Shown piece by piece: positions 51,791 to 61,982 of a stretch of DNA of 64,000 nt. The translations under genes were made by a program, and so were the position numbers. The stretch's first letter is position 1. Each line of letters begins with the position of its first letter. The notes beneath the pieces are model-generated. The model worked only from the letters and a program-made list of their open reading frames with translations. It did no database searches and had not been told where the DNA came from. The stretch is taken from contig NZ_JAMQPV010000001.1 of NCBI RefSeq assembly GCF_026151395.1, positions 1,302,001 to 1,366,000 of the forward strand, written 5' to 3'. The DNA comes from Leptospira limi. Lineage in GTDB: Bacteria > Spirochaetota > Leptospiria > Leptospirales > Leptospiraceae.

Positions 51791-52852
51791 TTAGGCAAGG
51801 TTTTTTCTAGTTGCTGATAACCATACGATAGCATAAGATAAAATCGAAACCAGAAACAAAATCAGGAAAATGACAATTTTCCCAAAACCAAATTCTTTTA
51901 ATAGAAAATGGAAACAAACCAACATTACATTCAATAAGGAAAATACAACGAGAGAACCAATTTTACCCAGTTTGGTTTCGGTCAGTTTTTGGTACAAATG
52001 TTCTCTATGCGCTTGGAATAGGTGTTTTTTCTGAAAGAATCGTTTAATGAGGATGGTGACACCATCAATCCAAAAAAAAGGAAAAAGATAAAAGTAATCG
52101 GTTACATCCCAATGGATGCCATTTGATTTGTTTTGGTAAAGTAAGGGGAGAACCAATCCAAAAAATCCAAGTGCCAGCGATCCACTATCTCCCATAAATA
52201 ATTTTGCTTTTGGGAAATTGTAAAAGATAAATCCAAACATGGAGACAAAGAGCACTGCGTACAAACTGTATCCTAGGTTTGGTTTGGTGTAAAAATCAGG
52301 TAAAATAAAACTTAAAGAAACAAAACAAATGGCGAATGTGGTCACCAAATACCAATCCATTCCATCCATAAAATTAACTAAGTTGATTCCAAATACCAAG
52401 AAGATTGTGAGAAAAAGAATTTGAACAAAACTGGGAATGGAACCAAATCCCAAAAAACTTACATTGGGTTGTATGCCCCATAAACAGAAAAAAACAATTC
52501 CTAATTCTAATACGAGGCGGAGTTTCGGTGTTAAATGGTATAAATCGTCTACAAATCCTAAAATGGAAAATATTAAAATACCAACTAACAAAAGATAAAG
52601 ATTCCATGGTTCGTTACGAATGGGAAAAAGATCACTTCCTATCGACTGCAAAGGGGGGAGTAAATAGAGAAGGGTCGAGAGGAGAAAAACAGGGATAAAA
52701 AACATTCCACCCGATTTTTTTGTGACCGTGTCATGCAAACTCCGTTCATTTGGCACATCTTTCACCCCAAAACGGGAATACACATAAAATGTGTGCAAAA
52801 TTAGGCTCAAGATGCCCAGAATGAGGAAGGAAATGGGAAAAAAAGGAACCAT
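51791..52852 (-). CDS. WecA/MraY-like polyprenyl-phosphate sugar-1-phosphate transferase
   Basis: A 353-residue membrane enzyme with about 10 or 11 helices. It would transfer a sugar-1-phosphate (commonly GlcNAc) from UDP-sugar to undecaprenyl phosphate, starting O-antigen or another surface glycan. Conserved cytoplasmic-loop motifs are GFVDDLYHL (Asp pair), NLVNFMDGMDW, KAKLFMGDSGSLALG and HREHLYQKL, the last being the HxxH-type sugar-recognition loop of WecA/WbpL enzymes. The MraY-specific peptide motif is missing, so it is not the peptidoglycan enzyme. It sits upstream of the DUF368 gene in an apparent operon. Confidence 0.87.
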   Translation of the reverse strand: MVPFFPISFLILGILSLILHTFYVYSRFGVKDVPNERSLHDTVTKKSGGMFFIPVFLLSTLLYLLPPLQSIGSDLFPIRNEPWNLYLLLVGILIFSILGFVDDLYHLTPKLRLVLELGIVFFCLWGIQPNVSFLGFGSIPSFVQILFLTIFLVFGINLVNFMDGMDWYLVTTFAICFVSLSFILPDFYTKPNLGYSLYAVLFVSMFGFIFYNFPKAKLFMGDSGSLALGFFGLVLPLLYQNKSNGIHWDVTDYFYLFPFFWIDGVTILIKRFFQKKHLFQAHREHLYQKLTETKLGKIGSLVVFSLLNVMLVCFHFLLKEFGFGKIVIFLILFLVSILSYAIVWLSATRKNLA

Positions 52853-52929
52853 TTTCGCAAAGTTTCTCAGATCGGGGTCTTTTGGCAGTTTTTTATTGCA
52901 AAAATCAGTCCCTCTTCGATGTTTAATTT

Positions 52930-53814
52930 ATGTTTCAGGGCGTTTATACTGCGGTCATCACCCCTTTCCGCCAGGGGAAAATCGATTACGATCAATACTT
53001 TAAAATCCTAGAAAACCAGATCCGATCCGGAGTCGCTGGTGTGGTTCCTTGTGGAACAACGGGAGAATCTCCTACTTTATCCTACGAAGAACATAAGGAA
53101 CTCATCCAAAAAACGGTGCAGATCGTAGCGGGCAAAATCCAAGTGATCGCGGGTACTGGTTCTAACTCCACAAAAGAAGCAATTGAACTCACCGAGTCCG
53201 CCTGTGCAGATGGAGTGGATGGAATTTTGTCTGTAAATCCGTATTATAACAAACCTACACAAGAAGGGATGTTCCAACACTTTACAGCCATTGCAAATGT
53301 ATCATCAAAACCTGTGATGTTGTACAACATCCCTGGTAGAACCAATGTAAACCTTTTGCCAGAAACGGTTAGTCGTTTGGCGGCTCACCCTAAAATTGCA
53401 GCAATCAAAGAAGCAACAGGTGATCTCGGACAAATGGCAAAAGTGATTTCGCTCTGTCCACCCGACTTTGATTTGTTATCTGGTGATGACAATTTAACTC
53501 TTCCTGTTCTTTCCATTGGTGGAAAAGGAGTTGTATCTGTAGTTTCAAATTTATTCCCACGTGCATGTGTGGATATGGTTTCTTTATACCTTCGTGGTGA
53601 TCTGGTAGCTTCCAAAAAAATCTACTACAAACTACTCCCAGTATTTGTGAATGCTTTTATTGAAACAAATCCAATCCCAATCAAAGCAGCTATGAGTTGG
53701 TTTGGTTATTGCACTAATGAACTCAGATTGCCTATGACTTCGTTGTCGGAAGGGCAACCAGCTGAGTCATTTAAAAAAATCGTATTTCAATTAAAAGAGG
53801 AAGGCATTGTCTAA
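52930..53814 (+). CDS. dapA: 4-hydroxy-tetrahydrodipicolinate synthase
   Basis: A 294-residue TIM-barrel aldolase that condenses pyruvate with aspartate semialdehyde in the lysine/diaminopimelate pathway. Key residues are Lys160 (Schiff base, in AAIKEATGD), Tyr132 in YNIPGRTN, Thr43-Thr44 in CGTTGES and Tyr106 in NPYYNKP. The length is the norm. It is the first gene of the tightly packed dapA-dapB-cdaA-cdaR operon; dapB begins inside its last codons. Confidence 0.95.
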   Translation: MFQGVYTAVITPFRQGKIDYDQYFKILENQIRSGVAGVVPCGTTGESPTLSYEEHKELIQKTVQIVAGKIQVIAGTGSNSTKEAIELTESACADGVDGILSVNPYYNKPTQEGMFQHFTAIANVSSKPVMLYNIPGRTNVNLLPETVSRLAAHPKIAAIKEATGDLGQMAKVISLCPPDFDLLSGDDNLTLPVLSIGGKGVVSVVSNLFPRACVDMVSLYLRGDLVASKKIYYKLLPVFVNAFIETNPIPIKAAMSWFGYCTNELRLPMTSLSEGQPAESFKKIVFQLKEEGIV

Positions 53815-54610
53815 AATCAAAGTCGGTGTGATTGGTGCTGGTGGTAGGATGGGGAAAGCCATCATCCAAGTGCTTTCTCTTTCCAAAAAATCGGTGTTAA
53901 GCGCAGCTGTTGTAAGAGAGGGTGCGATATATGCCGGTTTTGATTCTGGAAACCATGCAGGTATCAAAGAAACTGGAATTCTATTATCTTCCGACTTACA
54001 AAAAGCAAACGAAGATTCTGATGTGTTAATTGATTTTAGTACTCACACTGGATTTGAATCCATTCTCAATACAGCATTAAAAAATCATAAACCATTGGTG
54101 ATTGGAACAACCGGTCTTACCGATTCTGATAAAACTCTAATCAAGTCTGCTTCTGAAACTATCCCAATTGTATTCTCTCCCAATATGTCTGTTGGTGTGA
54201 ATTTACTCTTCAAACTCACTGAAATTGCAGCGAAAGTTTTACACGAAGATTTTGATATAGAAGTTTTAGACATCCACCATAGACATAAAAAAGACGCTCC
54301 TTCTGGTACCGCGATGTATCTAAAAGAAGTGTTACTAGAAGCTAGTAAACGAAGTGAAGAAAATGTAATTTATGGTCGTCATGGTATGTACCCTGAACGA
54401 GACCAAAAAGAAATCGCAATGCATACGATGCGTGCCGGTGAAGTCGTTGGCGAACACACAGTTTATTTTTTTAGTCCAGAAGAGAGGATTGAAATTACCC
54501 ATCGTGCCCAGGACCGCAAAACATTTGCTAGTGGTGCAGTGAAAGCCGCAGAATTTTTACATGGCAAATCGAAAGGTTTGTATAATATGTTTGATGTTTT
54601 AGGAATATAA
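53807..54610 (+). CDS. dapB: 4-hydroxy-tetrahydrodipicolinate reductase
   Basis: A 267-residue NAD(P)H-dependent reductase for the next lysine/diaminopimelate step. The nucleotide-binding motif [13 protein letters not shown] begins at residue 7. GTTGLTD and the active-site segment [15 protein letters not shown] (155-169) with the catalytic His and Lys are intact. The start is TTG 53807, which overlaps the dapA end by 8 bases and lies 3 bases after GAGGAAGG. The cdaA start follows one base after its stop. Confidence 0.93.
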   Translation: MSKIKVGVIGAGGRMGKAIIQVLSLSKKSVLSAAVVREGAIYAGFDSGNHAGIKETGILLSSDLQKANEDSDVLIDFSTHTGFESILNTALKNHKPLVIGTTGLTDSDKTLIKSASETIPIVFSPNMSVGVNLLFKLTEIAAKVLHEDFDIEVLDIHHRHKKDAPSGTAMYLKEVLLEASKRSEENVIYGRHGMYPERDQKEIAMHTMRAGEVVGEHTVYFFSPEERIEITHRAQDRKTFASGAVKAAEFLHGKSKGLYNMFDVLGI

Positions 54611-54611
54611 A

Positions 54612-55442
54612 TTGGATTTTTTTCGAGGATTATACATCATTCCATGGAGTAAAAATTATATCTCCATTAGTTTAGATGTACTCATCGTCGCATTTTTAAT
54701 TTATAAAACCTATACAACCTTACGTAGAACTCGAGGGATTCAGCTCTTATTTGGTGTAGGGATCATTTGGATCTCAGGAAGTTTAGCCGAATACTTAGGT
54801 TTTGAGTTACTAGAATGGATCTTAACGAATATTCGGCCAGCACTTGTTTTTGCTATCATTGTTCTCTTGCAACCTGAATTACGCCGTTTAACAGGTGACC
54901 TGGCTAGGATTCGACTCCTACGTTTGTTCTTTTTAAAACCTACTTTTGATTTGGATCCGATTGTCGAAGCTGTGAGGGCCATGTCCCAAGAAAAAATTGG
55001 CTCTATCATTGTGCTTGTGAAAGACATTAGCCTTAAGGACATTTCAGAAAACGCAGTTCCAATGGATTCCATTGTGACCTCTGAAATTTTACAAACCATC
55101 TTCTTTAAAAACTCACCACTCCATGATGGTGCCGTCATCATAGAACAAAACAGAATTGTTTGTGCTGCTTCTTATTTGCCAATGAGTAGTTCTGTAGAAA
55201 TCTCAACATTGGGTGCAAGGCATAGATCTGCCCTTGGACTTTCGGAAGAAACTGATTCAATCATCATCGTTACTTCAGAAGAAACTGGAGACATTACAAT
55301 TTGTTACGAAGGGGAAATGATCCATCCAGTCAAACCCTTGGAGTTGAAAGCTCTTGTGAGTGGTCTCATGTCAGGAAATAAAAAGGTAAAAGACGAATCA
55401 CAAAGAAAATCCAAAGAAAAAGATTCTGGTGTCATCATATGA
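54612..55442 (+). CDS. cdaA: Diadenylate cyclase CdaA (DacA)
   Basis: A 276-residue membrane enzyme that makes c-di-AMP from two ATP. Three N-terminal helices (about 18-35, 43-60, 75-88) precede the DAC domain. LHDGAVII (170-177, with the DGA motif at 172-174) and GARHRSALGLSEETD (201-215, RHR at 203-205) are the two active-site motifs. The start is TTG 54612, with AGGA eight bases upstream. In many Firmicutes cdaA-cdaR is followed by glmM; here it follows dapA-dapB. Its stop overlaps the cdaR ATG (ATGA). Confidence 0.95.
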   Translation: MDFFRGLYIIPWSKNYISISLDVLIVAFLIYKTYTTLRRTRGIQLLFGVGIIWISGSLAEYLGFELLEWILTNIRPALVFAIIVLLQPELRRLTGDLARIRLLRLFFLKPTFDLDPIVEAVRAMSQEKIGSIIVLVKDISLKDISENAVPMDSIVTSEILQTIFFKNSPLHDGAVIIEQNRIVCAASYLPMSSSVEISTLGARHRSALGLSEETDSIIIVTSEETGDITICYEGEMIHPVKPLELKALVSGLMSGNKKVKDESQRKSKEKDSGVII

Positions 55443-56485
55443 TATTGAAATTATTTGGAAAAATGGTTCGGAATTGGAAAGCAAAACTCATTTCGCTTAT
55501 CATTGCTAGTATCTTTTATGTAAATTTGCAAAACTCTAAAGTTTTGATCAAAACAGTGAATGTTCCCATCGACTATCCAAAGTTATCTGGTAATTTGAGT
55601 TATTCAAAAAACCCAGAAAAAACCATTCCAGTTCGTGTGGAAGGTTTAAAAGATGTAGTGAACTATTATTCTCAATTTATGAAGGCTGTGATTGATCCCG
55701 AAGATGTCCAGTTAGGTGTCACAGAAGTTCCTATCAAAAAAATTGTTGGTGTTCCGAGTGGAGTGAAGGTAACAAAACTTAAAAAAACAGTTCCAGTGGA
55801 AATAGAATCCAGAGGACTAAAAGTGGTTCCAATTGAAGTAGTTTTTGAAGGGAATCCACCTGCTAACTTTGAAAAGTTGACTCAAATTTTAAGCCCTCAA
55901 AAAATCACACTCAGTGGTAAACCACAAGACCTTGAAAAAATTAATAAAGTCGTTTTGCCAGAAATCTCACTTGTGGATCGTAAGGAACCTTTTGCAAAAA
56001 CTGTCAAAATTCCAGATTTGCCGAAAGGTGTGAATGTCCTTGGCTCCCGTGATGTAACGGTGAATGTAAATATTATTCCACTTTCGTATAAAACGGGAGA
56101 ACAAACTGCCGCAGGGATTCCTATCGTTTGTTCTGGGTTAGATCCAAAACTTGATGCAGAACTTTCGGAAGAACAAGTTGCAATTCGTTATTTTTCACTA
56201 AAACCAATTCGTTCTGCACAAATCCTAACAGGCATTACAGCACAAGTTCCTTGTAATTATATCTTTGATCCAATTAAAAACAAAATTGTTCCAGAATTAC
56301 AACCTCAGGTAGCAAAAGTTAGGATCATCAAAAACAAAGATCTAAAAGGGATCGAAATATTGCAGATCAGTCCTGAAAAAATCGAAATTCGATACAAAGT
56401 CAAAGAACAAAATATCGATCCAGATAATATAGATGATGGAACAGGGATGGAAGGAATCACCCCTCATCCTTCCGATCGATCCTAA
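55439..56485 (+). CDS. cdaR: CdaR-like YbbR-domain protein
   Basis: A 348-residue protein with one N-terminal membrane helix (about 15-31). The extracytoplasmic part is made of YbbR repeats, seen as recurring KTVNVPIDYP, IPVRVEG and LSPQKITLSG segments. YbbR proteins of this layout (CdaR) bind and modulate CdaA. The gene overlaps cdaA by four bases, which supports a physical complex. The tail is acidic and glycine-rich. Confidence 0.85.
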   Translation: MILKLFGKMVRNWKAKLISLIIASIFYVNLQNSKVLIKTVNVPIDYPKLSGNLSYSKNPEKTIPVRVEGLKDVVNYYSQFMKAVIDPEDVQLGVTEVPIKKIVGVPSGVKVTKLKKTVPVEIESRGLKVVPIEVVFEGNPPANFEKLTQILSPQKITLSGKPQDLEKINKVVLPEISLVDRKEPFAKTVKIPDLPKGVNVLGSRDVTVNVNIIPLSYKTGEQTAAGIPIVCSGLDPKLDAELSEEQVAIRYFSLKPIRSAQILTGITAQVPCNYIFDPIKNKIVPELQPQVAKVRIIKNKDLKGIEILQISPEKIEIRYKVKEQNIDPDNIDDGTGMEGITPHPSDRS

Positions 56486-56560
56486 AGACCACTCATCATT
56501 TTATAGTAGGTGGCCTTTCAGAATCTAATGCGATATAAGCTAACAACTATTAATTTCTAT

Positions 56561-57457
56561 TTATTTTAGAAATTCATAAATTTCTTTAAAACTTTCGTCA
56601 GGATTTTCCCACATTGGGTAGTGACCAATGTTTGGCCAACGAATCAGTTTTTTATGTTTGATCGGAAGTTTGTCAATTTCATCTGCTAAATGACTCCCGC
56701 TGACAGGATCTTCTCCTCCATTGATAAATAACAATGGAACTTCTGTTTGTAAGAGGGCATTTTTCCAACGTTCACGATGGTATCTTCTTTCTTTAATGTA
56801 TTTTAAAAGTTTATGAGGGATAAGCACTTTATTTGGATAGGTGATGAGTTTCCAAAGTATAGAGATTTCTTTTTCTGTGGGTTTTGTATTTTTACCAAAA
56901 ACATCGCTAAATGCTACGCCGAATTTTTTTTCATCATAGAATTTTGCGAGAATTGCACCTAATATAGGTGTTGCGAGTAGTTTTTGTTTGAACGTAGGTC
57001 TATGTAAATGAGGGAATAAACCACCATTAAAAAACACCGCACCATCTATTTCATACTTACGTTCTTTTGATTCTAAGTGACGAGCAAGGATTTCTTGGCC
57101 AACACTCACAGCATAGTCATGGAAGACAAATTTGACACGTTTGAGGGCATTTTTCTCAATAAAGGATTCGATGATATCGGTTTGTTCGACTAACGTATAT
57201 TCGTGTTTGATTGGTTTTGAAGAATATCCGAAGCCTAAAAAATCAATCGCAATGGTATTAAAGTATCTTGTTAACCCATTATAAATTTTAGAATAATCCC
57301 ATGAAGAAGTTGGGAAACCATGTAACAAGATTAAGTTTTGACCTCTTCCTTCTTGGATATAGAAGATTTGGAATTTTTTATATTCAAAAAATTTACCTGA
57401 GGCCAACCATTCTGTAGCGTTCTTTTTTGGAAAATTAAGATCTAACATATCCGACAT
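56561..57457 (-). CDS. Alpha/beta hydrolase with Asp nucleophile (epoxide hydrolase / dehalogenase / MEST-like)
   Basis: About 298 residues. ATG 57457 is chosen; the frame reaches TTG 57484. The oxyanion segment LLHGFPTSSWD is at about 44-54. The nucleophile elbow reads FVFHDYAVSVGQE, so an aspartate (about 114) sits where serine hydrolases have Ser. This is the HD type shared by haloalkane dehalogenases, epoxide hydrolases and eukaryotic MEST. The acid lies in NGGEDPVSG and the catalytic His in NIGHYPMWENP. It is probably cytosolic. The substrate is unknown. Confidence 0.82.
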   Translation of the reverse strand: MSDMLDLNFPKKNATEWLASGKFFEYKKFQIFYIQEGRGQNLILLHGFPTSSWDYSKIYNGLTRYFNTIAIDFLGFGYSSKPIKHEYTLVEQTDIIESFIEKNALKRVKFVFHDYAVSVGQEILARHLESKERKYEIDGAVFFNGGLFPHLHRPTFKQKLLATPILGAILAKFYDEKKFGVAFSDVFGKNTKPTEKEISILWKLITYPNKVLIPHKLLKYIKERRYHRERWKNALLQTEVPLLFINGGEDPVSGSHLADEIDKLPIKHKKLIRWPNIGHYPMWENPDESFKEIYEFLK

Positions 57458-57522
57458 AGCACAAAATTTTAGGAAGTGAGTCAAATAGAAGAAAAGACTC
57501 TTTTCTCAATATTTCATAGCCG

Positions 57523-57536
57523 ATCTTATATAAGAT
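57523..57536. promoter_or_regulatory. 14-base perfect palindrome at the adenylyl cyclase start
   Basis: ATCTTATATAAGAT is its own reverse complement and its last two bases are the first two of the ATG at 57535. It could be a repressor site, or the TATATA core a -10 element giving a leaderless mRNA, but no -35 is recognisable. Confidence 0.4.
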
Positions 57537-60096
57537 GGATTCATATTCTCTAATTTATTTTGTAAAACCGGAGGGAATCATCTCCAATTGGGAATATTTT
57601 TGGTACCAAATTCCATATGGTGCTCCGGGAATTTTGACATTTGTTGTAGGTTTATTTCTTAGTTATTTTGCATTTCAAAAATTTCGAAAATCAAAAGAGG
57701 AGAATCGCTATTTTCATCTCAATCTGACCATCTCATTTATCAGTTTTGGATGTGTAGGTCTTGTATTAACGACAAGAGCATGGATCCAAGATGTTGAAAC
57801 GCTTGTAATGTGGAATGATTTATTGTATTTTTTTGTTGCCCCACTTGCACCCACTGCCTTTTACCTAGCCTTTCACATGACGGGGAAACAAAGTAAACTC
57901 CTGTTATACTATTCTTATGTTTGTTGGTTTGCAAGTTTTGTATTGTATTTGGGGGTATTTTTAGGAAAAGGATTTGAAACAACCGTGTTTGAATTTCCAT
58001 TCGGAAAATACCCTCGGGGAAGTGCCTTCGTAAGGCCTTGGGGAATCCTTGCACCGTTAGGATACTTTTTACTCATTCTTCCTTCTTTTATCAAACATTA
58101 CCATTACATTCGTAAACATTACCATCTCACACTCTTTCACGGTGTTAATTTATTGTTTTTACTCACAACCTTAAATGCTCCCAGTATTTTGGGATTCAAA
58201 GTGTATCCTGGTGGATTCTTTTTATTCATTCCGATGTTACTTGTTGCCTATGGTGTATTTCGTTCTGATTTTTTTGATGTGAATGAACTATTATTCCAAA
58301 AGAATGGAATGTTTTATTTTCTATTTGCCTTACTTTCTTTTGTTTTGATTTTTATTTCCTTTGGAGTTTCCTTTGGTCTTTCACCAAATGCGTATGAATC
58401 AGCAAAATGGTACCCTTGGGGGATACCTCCCGTCATTTCAGTGTTTGGTGCAGTTTTTTTATCCATCATCGTTGCTGGGGCTAATCCATCGGCAAGGATC
58501 AACCAACTTTGTGCGTTCGCTCTCATTCTCACTGGTTTTTATGTAATCCAATCTGTTCCATTAAAATTAAACATATCCTATGTTGTACAACTTCGGATTT
58601 CGCAGATGACCTTTGTGGCTTTTGCGTTTGCACCGAGTATCATGGTGCGACTTGTTTTTGAAGCGATTGGTCAGAAGTCACCTAGTTGGTTGAAAGGAAT
58701 CGATTTACTTTGTATCACAGCAGCCATTTTAGCTCCTTCCCCCTATTTGTTTATTGGTTATTATGATTACCCTTGGTCTCGAGTCCATCATGGTGGCCCT
58801 GCGGAACTTCTTGTTGGAGCTAATGGAGCCATTGCGTTAGTATTAGTTTTAATTACCTTCCTTCGGAACAAAGGGTATATCAACTTTGCCTCCAAGTGGA
58901 TCATTGGTTCTTTTTTATTATCAGCATTATTACTGTTAGCCGCTTTACTTCCAAGCCATGGAATTCCGATTTATCCCATTGCAGATTTCCAATTCATCCC
59001 TGCATTTTTACTTGGTTATGCGGTTCTAAGACATGGCGCCTTGTCATTAGAAGGAAGGACCATCCAATTAAGCCAACGTTTGGCAAACCTTGGACTCATT
59101 ACAATGGCAATTGCTGCTATTTTGTATTTTCCATTGATACGAGAACAATATGGAGTGGGGGAGTCGGCATTTCATCTCACTATGATTGTTCTGCCACTGG
59201 TTCTCTTTAATTACCTTGTGGTCTACATCATGTCAAGGCCACTTGCTGAAGAACTTGATATTAGCTATTTTTTGTTAGATTTAGAAAAACAAAAAGCAGA
59301 TGAAGAAAGAGAAAAAGCTCTCATTGCACAAGATAAAGCAGAAGAAGCACGTGAAGAATCCGAAAAACTTTTATTAAACATCTTACCTTACAAAGTGGCC
59401 CAAGAATTAAAATTGAAGGGGAGTGTGAATCCAGTCCGTTTTGAAAACGCTACCGTATTATTCACTGACTTCAAAGGTTTTACCAAAGTTGCAGAAGGAA
59501 TGGATGAACAAAGCCTAATCGAAGAACTCGATGCTTGTTTCACTCAGTTTGATGAAATTATACTCAGGAATAATTTGGAAAAATTAAAAACCATAGGGGA
59601 CAGTTATATGTGTGCCGGTGGTTTGCCTGTGGAAAATCGAACAAGTGCCATTGACGCTTGTTTGGCGGCCCTCGAGATCCAAAGTTTTATGAACCAATTG
59701 AAGGAAATCAAAACGGCTTTAGACCTTCCCTTTTGGGAATTACGTCTTGGGATTCACACAGGTCCCGTTGTGGCAGGGGTAGTGGGTCGGTTTAAGTTTG
59801 CCTATGACATCTGGGGTGATACAGTGAACACTGCATCCCGAATGGAATCAGGTGGTGAAACTGGAAAAATCAATGTCTCTAAGGAAACGTATGAATTAGT
59901 GAAGTATTTTTTTGTGACAGAGTATCGAGGGAAAGTCCATGGGAAAAATAAGGGTGATTTGGATATGTATTTTGTCCACCGCCTAAGGCCTCGTTATTCG
60001 CAAGACCCAGATGGAAAGGCACCTAACCAATACTTCCGAGAAGTTTATTCTCGGATTTCTCGTGGTGCCAATATCCGCTGGAAAAAAGAATCCTAA
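57535..60096 (+). CDS. Class III adenylyl cyclase with large 7TM-type membrane sensor
   Basis: An 853-residue membrane protein. The first half resembles the seven-helix N-terminus of sensor kinases (HisKA_7TM), followed by another set of helices up to about residue 570. A coiled linker (EEREKALIAQDKAEEAREE) leads to the catalytic domain (about 630-820). The metal aspartates are in FTDFKGFT (Asp near 644) and TIGDSYM, and the purine lysine is in EKLKTIGD. WGDTVNTASRME holds the second purine-specifying Asp and the Asn/Arg pair for catalysis. Lys plus Asp at the purine pocket favours ATP, hence cAMP. Confidence 0.88.
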   Translation: MDSYSLIYFVKPEGIISNWEYFWYQIPYGAPGILTFVVGLFLSYFAFQKFRKSKEENRYFHLNLTISFISFGCVGLVLTTRAWIQDVETLVMWNDLLYFFVAPLAPTAFYLAFHMTGKQSKLLLYYSYVCWFASFVLYLGVFLGKGFETTVFEFPFGKYPRGSAFVRPWGILAPLGYFLLILPSFIKHYHYIRKHYHLTLFHGVNLLFLLTTLNAPSILGFKVYPGGFFLFIPMLLVAYGVFRSDFFDVNELLFQKNGMFYFLFALLSFVLIFISFGVSFGLSPNAYESAKWYPWGIPPVISVFGAVFLSIIVAGANPSARINQLCAFALILTGFYVIQSVPLKLNISYVVQLRISQMTFVAFAFAPSIMVRLVFEAIGQKSPSWLKGIDLLCITAAILAPSPYLFIGYYDYPWSRVHHGGPAELLVGANGAIALVLVLITFLRNKGYINFASKWIIGSFLLSALLLLAALLPSHGIPIYPIADFQFIPAFLLGYAVLRHGALSLEGRTIQLSQRLANLGLITMAIAAILYFPLIREQYGVGESAFHLTMIVLPLVLFNYLVVYIMSRPLAEELDISYFLLDLEKQKADEEREKALIAQDKAEEAREESEKLLLNILPYKVAQELKLKGSVNPVRFENATVLFTDFKGFTKVAEGMDEQSLIEELDACFTQFDEIILRNNLEKLKTIGDSYMCAGGLPVENRTSAIDACLAALEIQSFMNQLKEIKTALDLPFWELRLGIHTGPVVAGVVGRFKFAYDIWGDTVNTASRMESGGETGKINVSKETYELVKYFFVTEYRGKVHGKNKGDLDMYFVHRLRPRYSQDPDGKAPNQYFREVYSRISRGANIRWKKES

Positions 60097-60123
60097 CAGT
60101 TGCTGAATAAGGTATCAGTTACC

Positions 60124-61824
60124 TTACGTTTGTTCCTCTTCGGCAAGCCAAGTGCGGAGTAACTGTGCCACATCTTCTGGTTTTTCTTTTGCCAAATTGA
60201 TAGCGTTTTCGAGAAGTTCTCGTCTGAGTTTTTCGTCGAGGGAGAGTTCGACTTCCGCTCCCCCTTCGTCCATCACACGGAGAGCTGCTTCTCTCATCAT
60301 TTGTTGTTGTGCAGCAAGTTCTTCTTCTCTGAGTCTTCTTCTTCTTGCGATTTCTTTTTTGATCGCACGATACACTAAGATAGCAAGGATGAGTAAGATG
60401 AGAATGACAAGGGATGCGATCACCATATTTCGTATCGCACGTTGTCTTTGGAATTCTTCATCTTCAGCGCGGAACTGTTCTGTCCTATCTTTTGGAATTG
60501 TGATGACACTGATTTGGTCACCACGTGATCTTGTGTAACCAATAGCTGCTTCTAAGTTTTTACGAATGAGTTTTAAGTCTTGTTCGGCGACTGGGATGTA
60601 CTTACGATCATAACCCATTCCGTCTTCTCGTTCTTTACGTTCCCAAACTCCATCCACAACCACAGACAATCCAATCTTTTCGATTTTCCAAGGTTGGCGT
60701 TTGATGTCTTTGACTCGTTTGTTAAATTCGTAGTTATTGATGTTTTCGTCTTTGGAATACTCAGCCTTTTGGTAGTCTGTATCTTTGTATCCAGGAGGAA
60801 GGTTTGGTTCAGTACCTGCAGGTCCATCAGGAGTAAAACCTCTTCCTTTAAAGGATTCTTTTGTTTCTTTGGAAGATACTTTTAAGGAATAACCATCAAC
60901 TAGCTTACGTTCGTTATATGGTGTATCAGGGTTATCTTCTTCCGCAACAACTGGTAATACTTCGTTTTCCGTTAAGGATTCTTGGTCCCAGTTAAAGGAA
61001 TATTCAAATCGAGTGATATCCACTCGGTCTTCCCCACCTAAGTACCAACGTAAAGTGTTTCGAATGTCGATGAGACGTTTGACACGTTCTTCTTCTTCGA
61101 TTCGGAGTTTTTCTTGGACAATTCTTAATTCTAATCTTTCTTTTTCTAAGTCTTCTTCAAAATCAGAAATGATTTTTCCATCAGGGTCAGCAACACTTAC
61201 GTTTTCTGGTTTGAGTTTGGGAACAGCTCTTGCAACTAAGTTCACAATCCCTTTGATTTCTTTTTTGCTAATTCCTTCCACTCCAGGGCGGAAATGTAAA
61301 ATCACACTGGCTTTGACTGGATAGGAGTTTGATTCAAACAAATCCCCTTCTGGGATGGCAATGTTGACATCTGCTTTTTCAATGGGGCGTAAGGTGTTAA
61401 GCGACTTTTCAATCGCACCTTTTAACGCTCTGTACTTTTTGATGTCTTTGTCAAATTGTGTTTCGGTGAATTTTTCAATATCAAAGAGTTCCCAACCAGT
61501 CACACCTGCTGGGATCAAATTTTCTTGTGCAAGTTTGGTTACAATTTCTTGCCTTTGTTCTGGATCCACTGTGATGACACTGGTTTCGCTTGAACCATAC
61601 GAATACCCAAGGGCATCTAATTTTTTTGTGACTTCTGAGAAGTCTTTGGAATCCAAATCTTTGAAGAGAACCACTCGGTTCCTTTGGGAGGACACATTGG
61701 AGAGGATGATGACGGCTACCACCACCACTGCAAGCACCCCAGCCAAAATCATTTTTTTGGTTTTGTCGAGTTTGTTGAATAACTCTTTTAGATTATCGAT
61801 GATCTTTTGCAGTGGTTCAGGCAT
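60124..61824 (-). CDS. fliF: Flagellar MS-ring protein FliF
   Basis: A 566-residue protein of the flagellar basal body. Two membrane helices (about 25-45 and 455-478) enclose the periplasmic ring-building domains. These include the segments [21 protein letters not shown] and [14 protein letters not shown], which are typical of FliF/YscJ. The cytoplasmic C-terminus ends in [20 protein letters not shown], the conserved FliG-binding tail. It should assemble about two dozen copies into the motor's MS ring for the periplasmic flagella. fliG and fliE are not adjacent in this window, since the gene is the last on its strand here. Confidence 0.95.
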   Translation of the reverse strand: MPEPLQKIIDNLKELFNKLDKTKKMILAGVLAVVVVAVIILSNVSSQRNRVVLFKDLDSKDFSEVTKKLDALGYSYGSSETSVITVDPEQRQEIVTKLAQENLIPAGVTGWELFDIEKFTETQFDKDIKKYRALKGAIEKSLNTLRPIEKADVNIAIPEGDLFESNSYPVKASVILHFRPGVEGISKKEIKGIVNLVARAVPKLKPENVSVADPDGKIISDFEEDLEKERLELRIVQEKLRIEEEERVKRLIDIRNTLRWYLGGEDRVDITRFEYSFNWDQESLTENEVLPVVAEEDNPDTPYNERKLVDGYSLKVSSKETKESFKGRGFTPDGPAGTEPNLPPGYKDTDYQKAEYSKDENINNYEFNKRVKDIKRQPWKIEKIGLSVVVDGVWERKEREDGMGYDRKYIPVAEQDLKLIRKNLEAAIGYTRSRGDQISVITIPKDRTEQFRAEDEEFQRQRAIRNMVIASLVILILLILAILVYRAIKKEIARRRRLREEELAAQQQMMREAALRVMDEGGAEVELSLDEKLRRELLENAINLAKEKPEDVAQLLRTWLAEEEQT

Positions 61825-61952
61825 AGTTCGGGCCTCGTAGAGATTTGAGACATAATGCCATGAATTCCCCTAAATGTACAAGTACTTTTCGGGGGATGAG
61901 TGGGAATTGAAGTGGTGAGAGGGAAATTGCAAGGATGGTATCCTACTTTTCG

Positions 61953-61982
61953 TTGACGGTTGGATTCATATGTGACTACAAT
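61953..61982 (+). promoter_or_regulatory. Sigma-70-type promoter of mazEF (TTGACG, 18-base spacer, TACAAT)
   Basis: TTGACG (61953-61958) and TACAAT (61977-61982) are 18 bases apart. Transcription should start near 61989, 4 bases before the mazE ATG at 61993. The mRNA would be leaderless or nearly so. Confidence 0.65.

Noticed and set aside
56486..56560. AAAG-CCAC / GTGG-CTTT imperfect hairpin after cdaR
   Set aside because: The arms have mismatches, the loop is long and no T run follows.
60097..60125. AAGGTA-TCAGT-TACCTT hairpin between cyclase and fliF
   Set aside because: Only six mostly A/T pairs with no T run; too weak to call a terminator.
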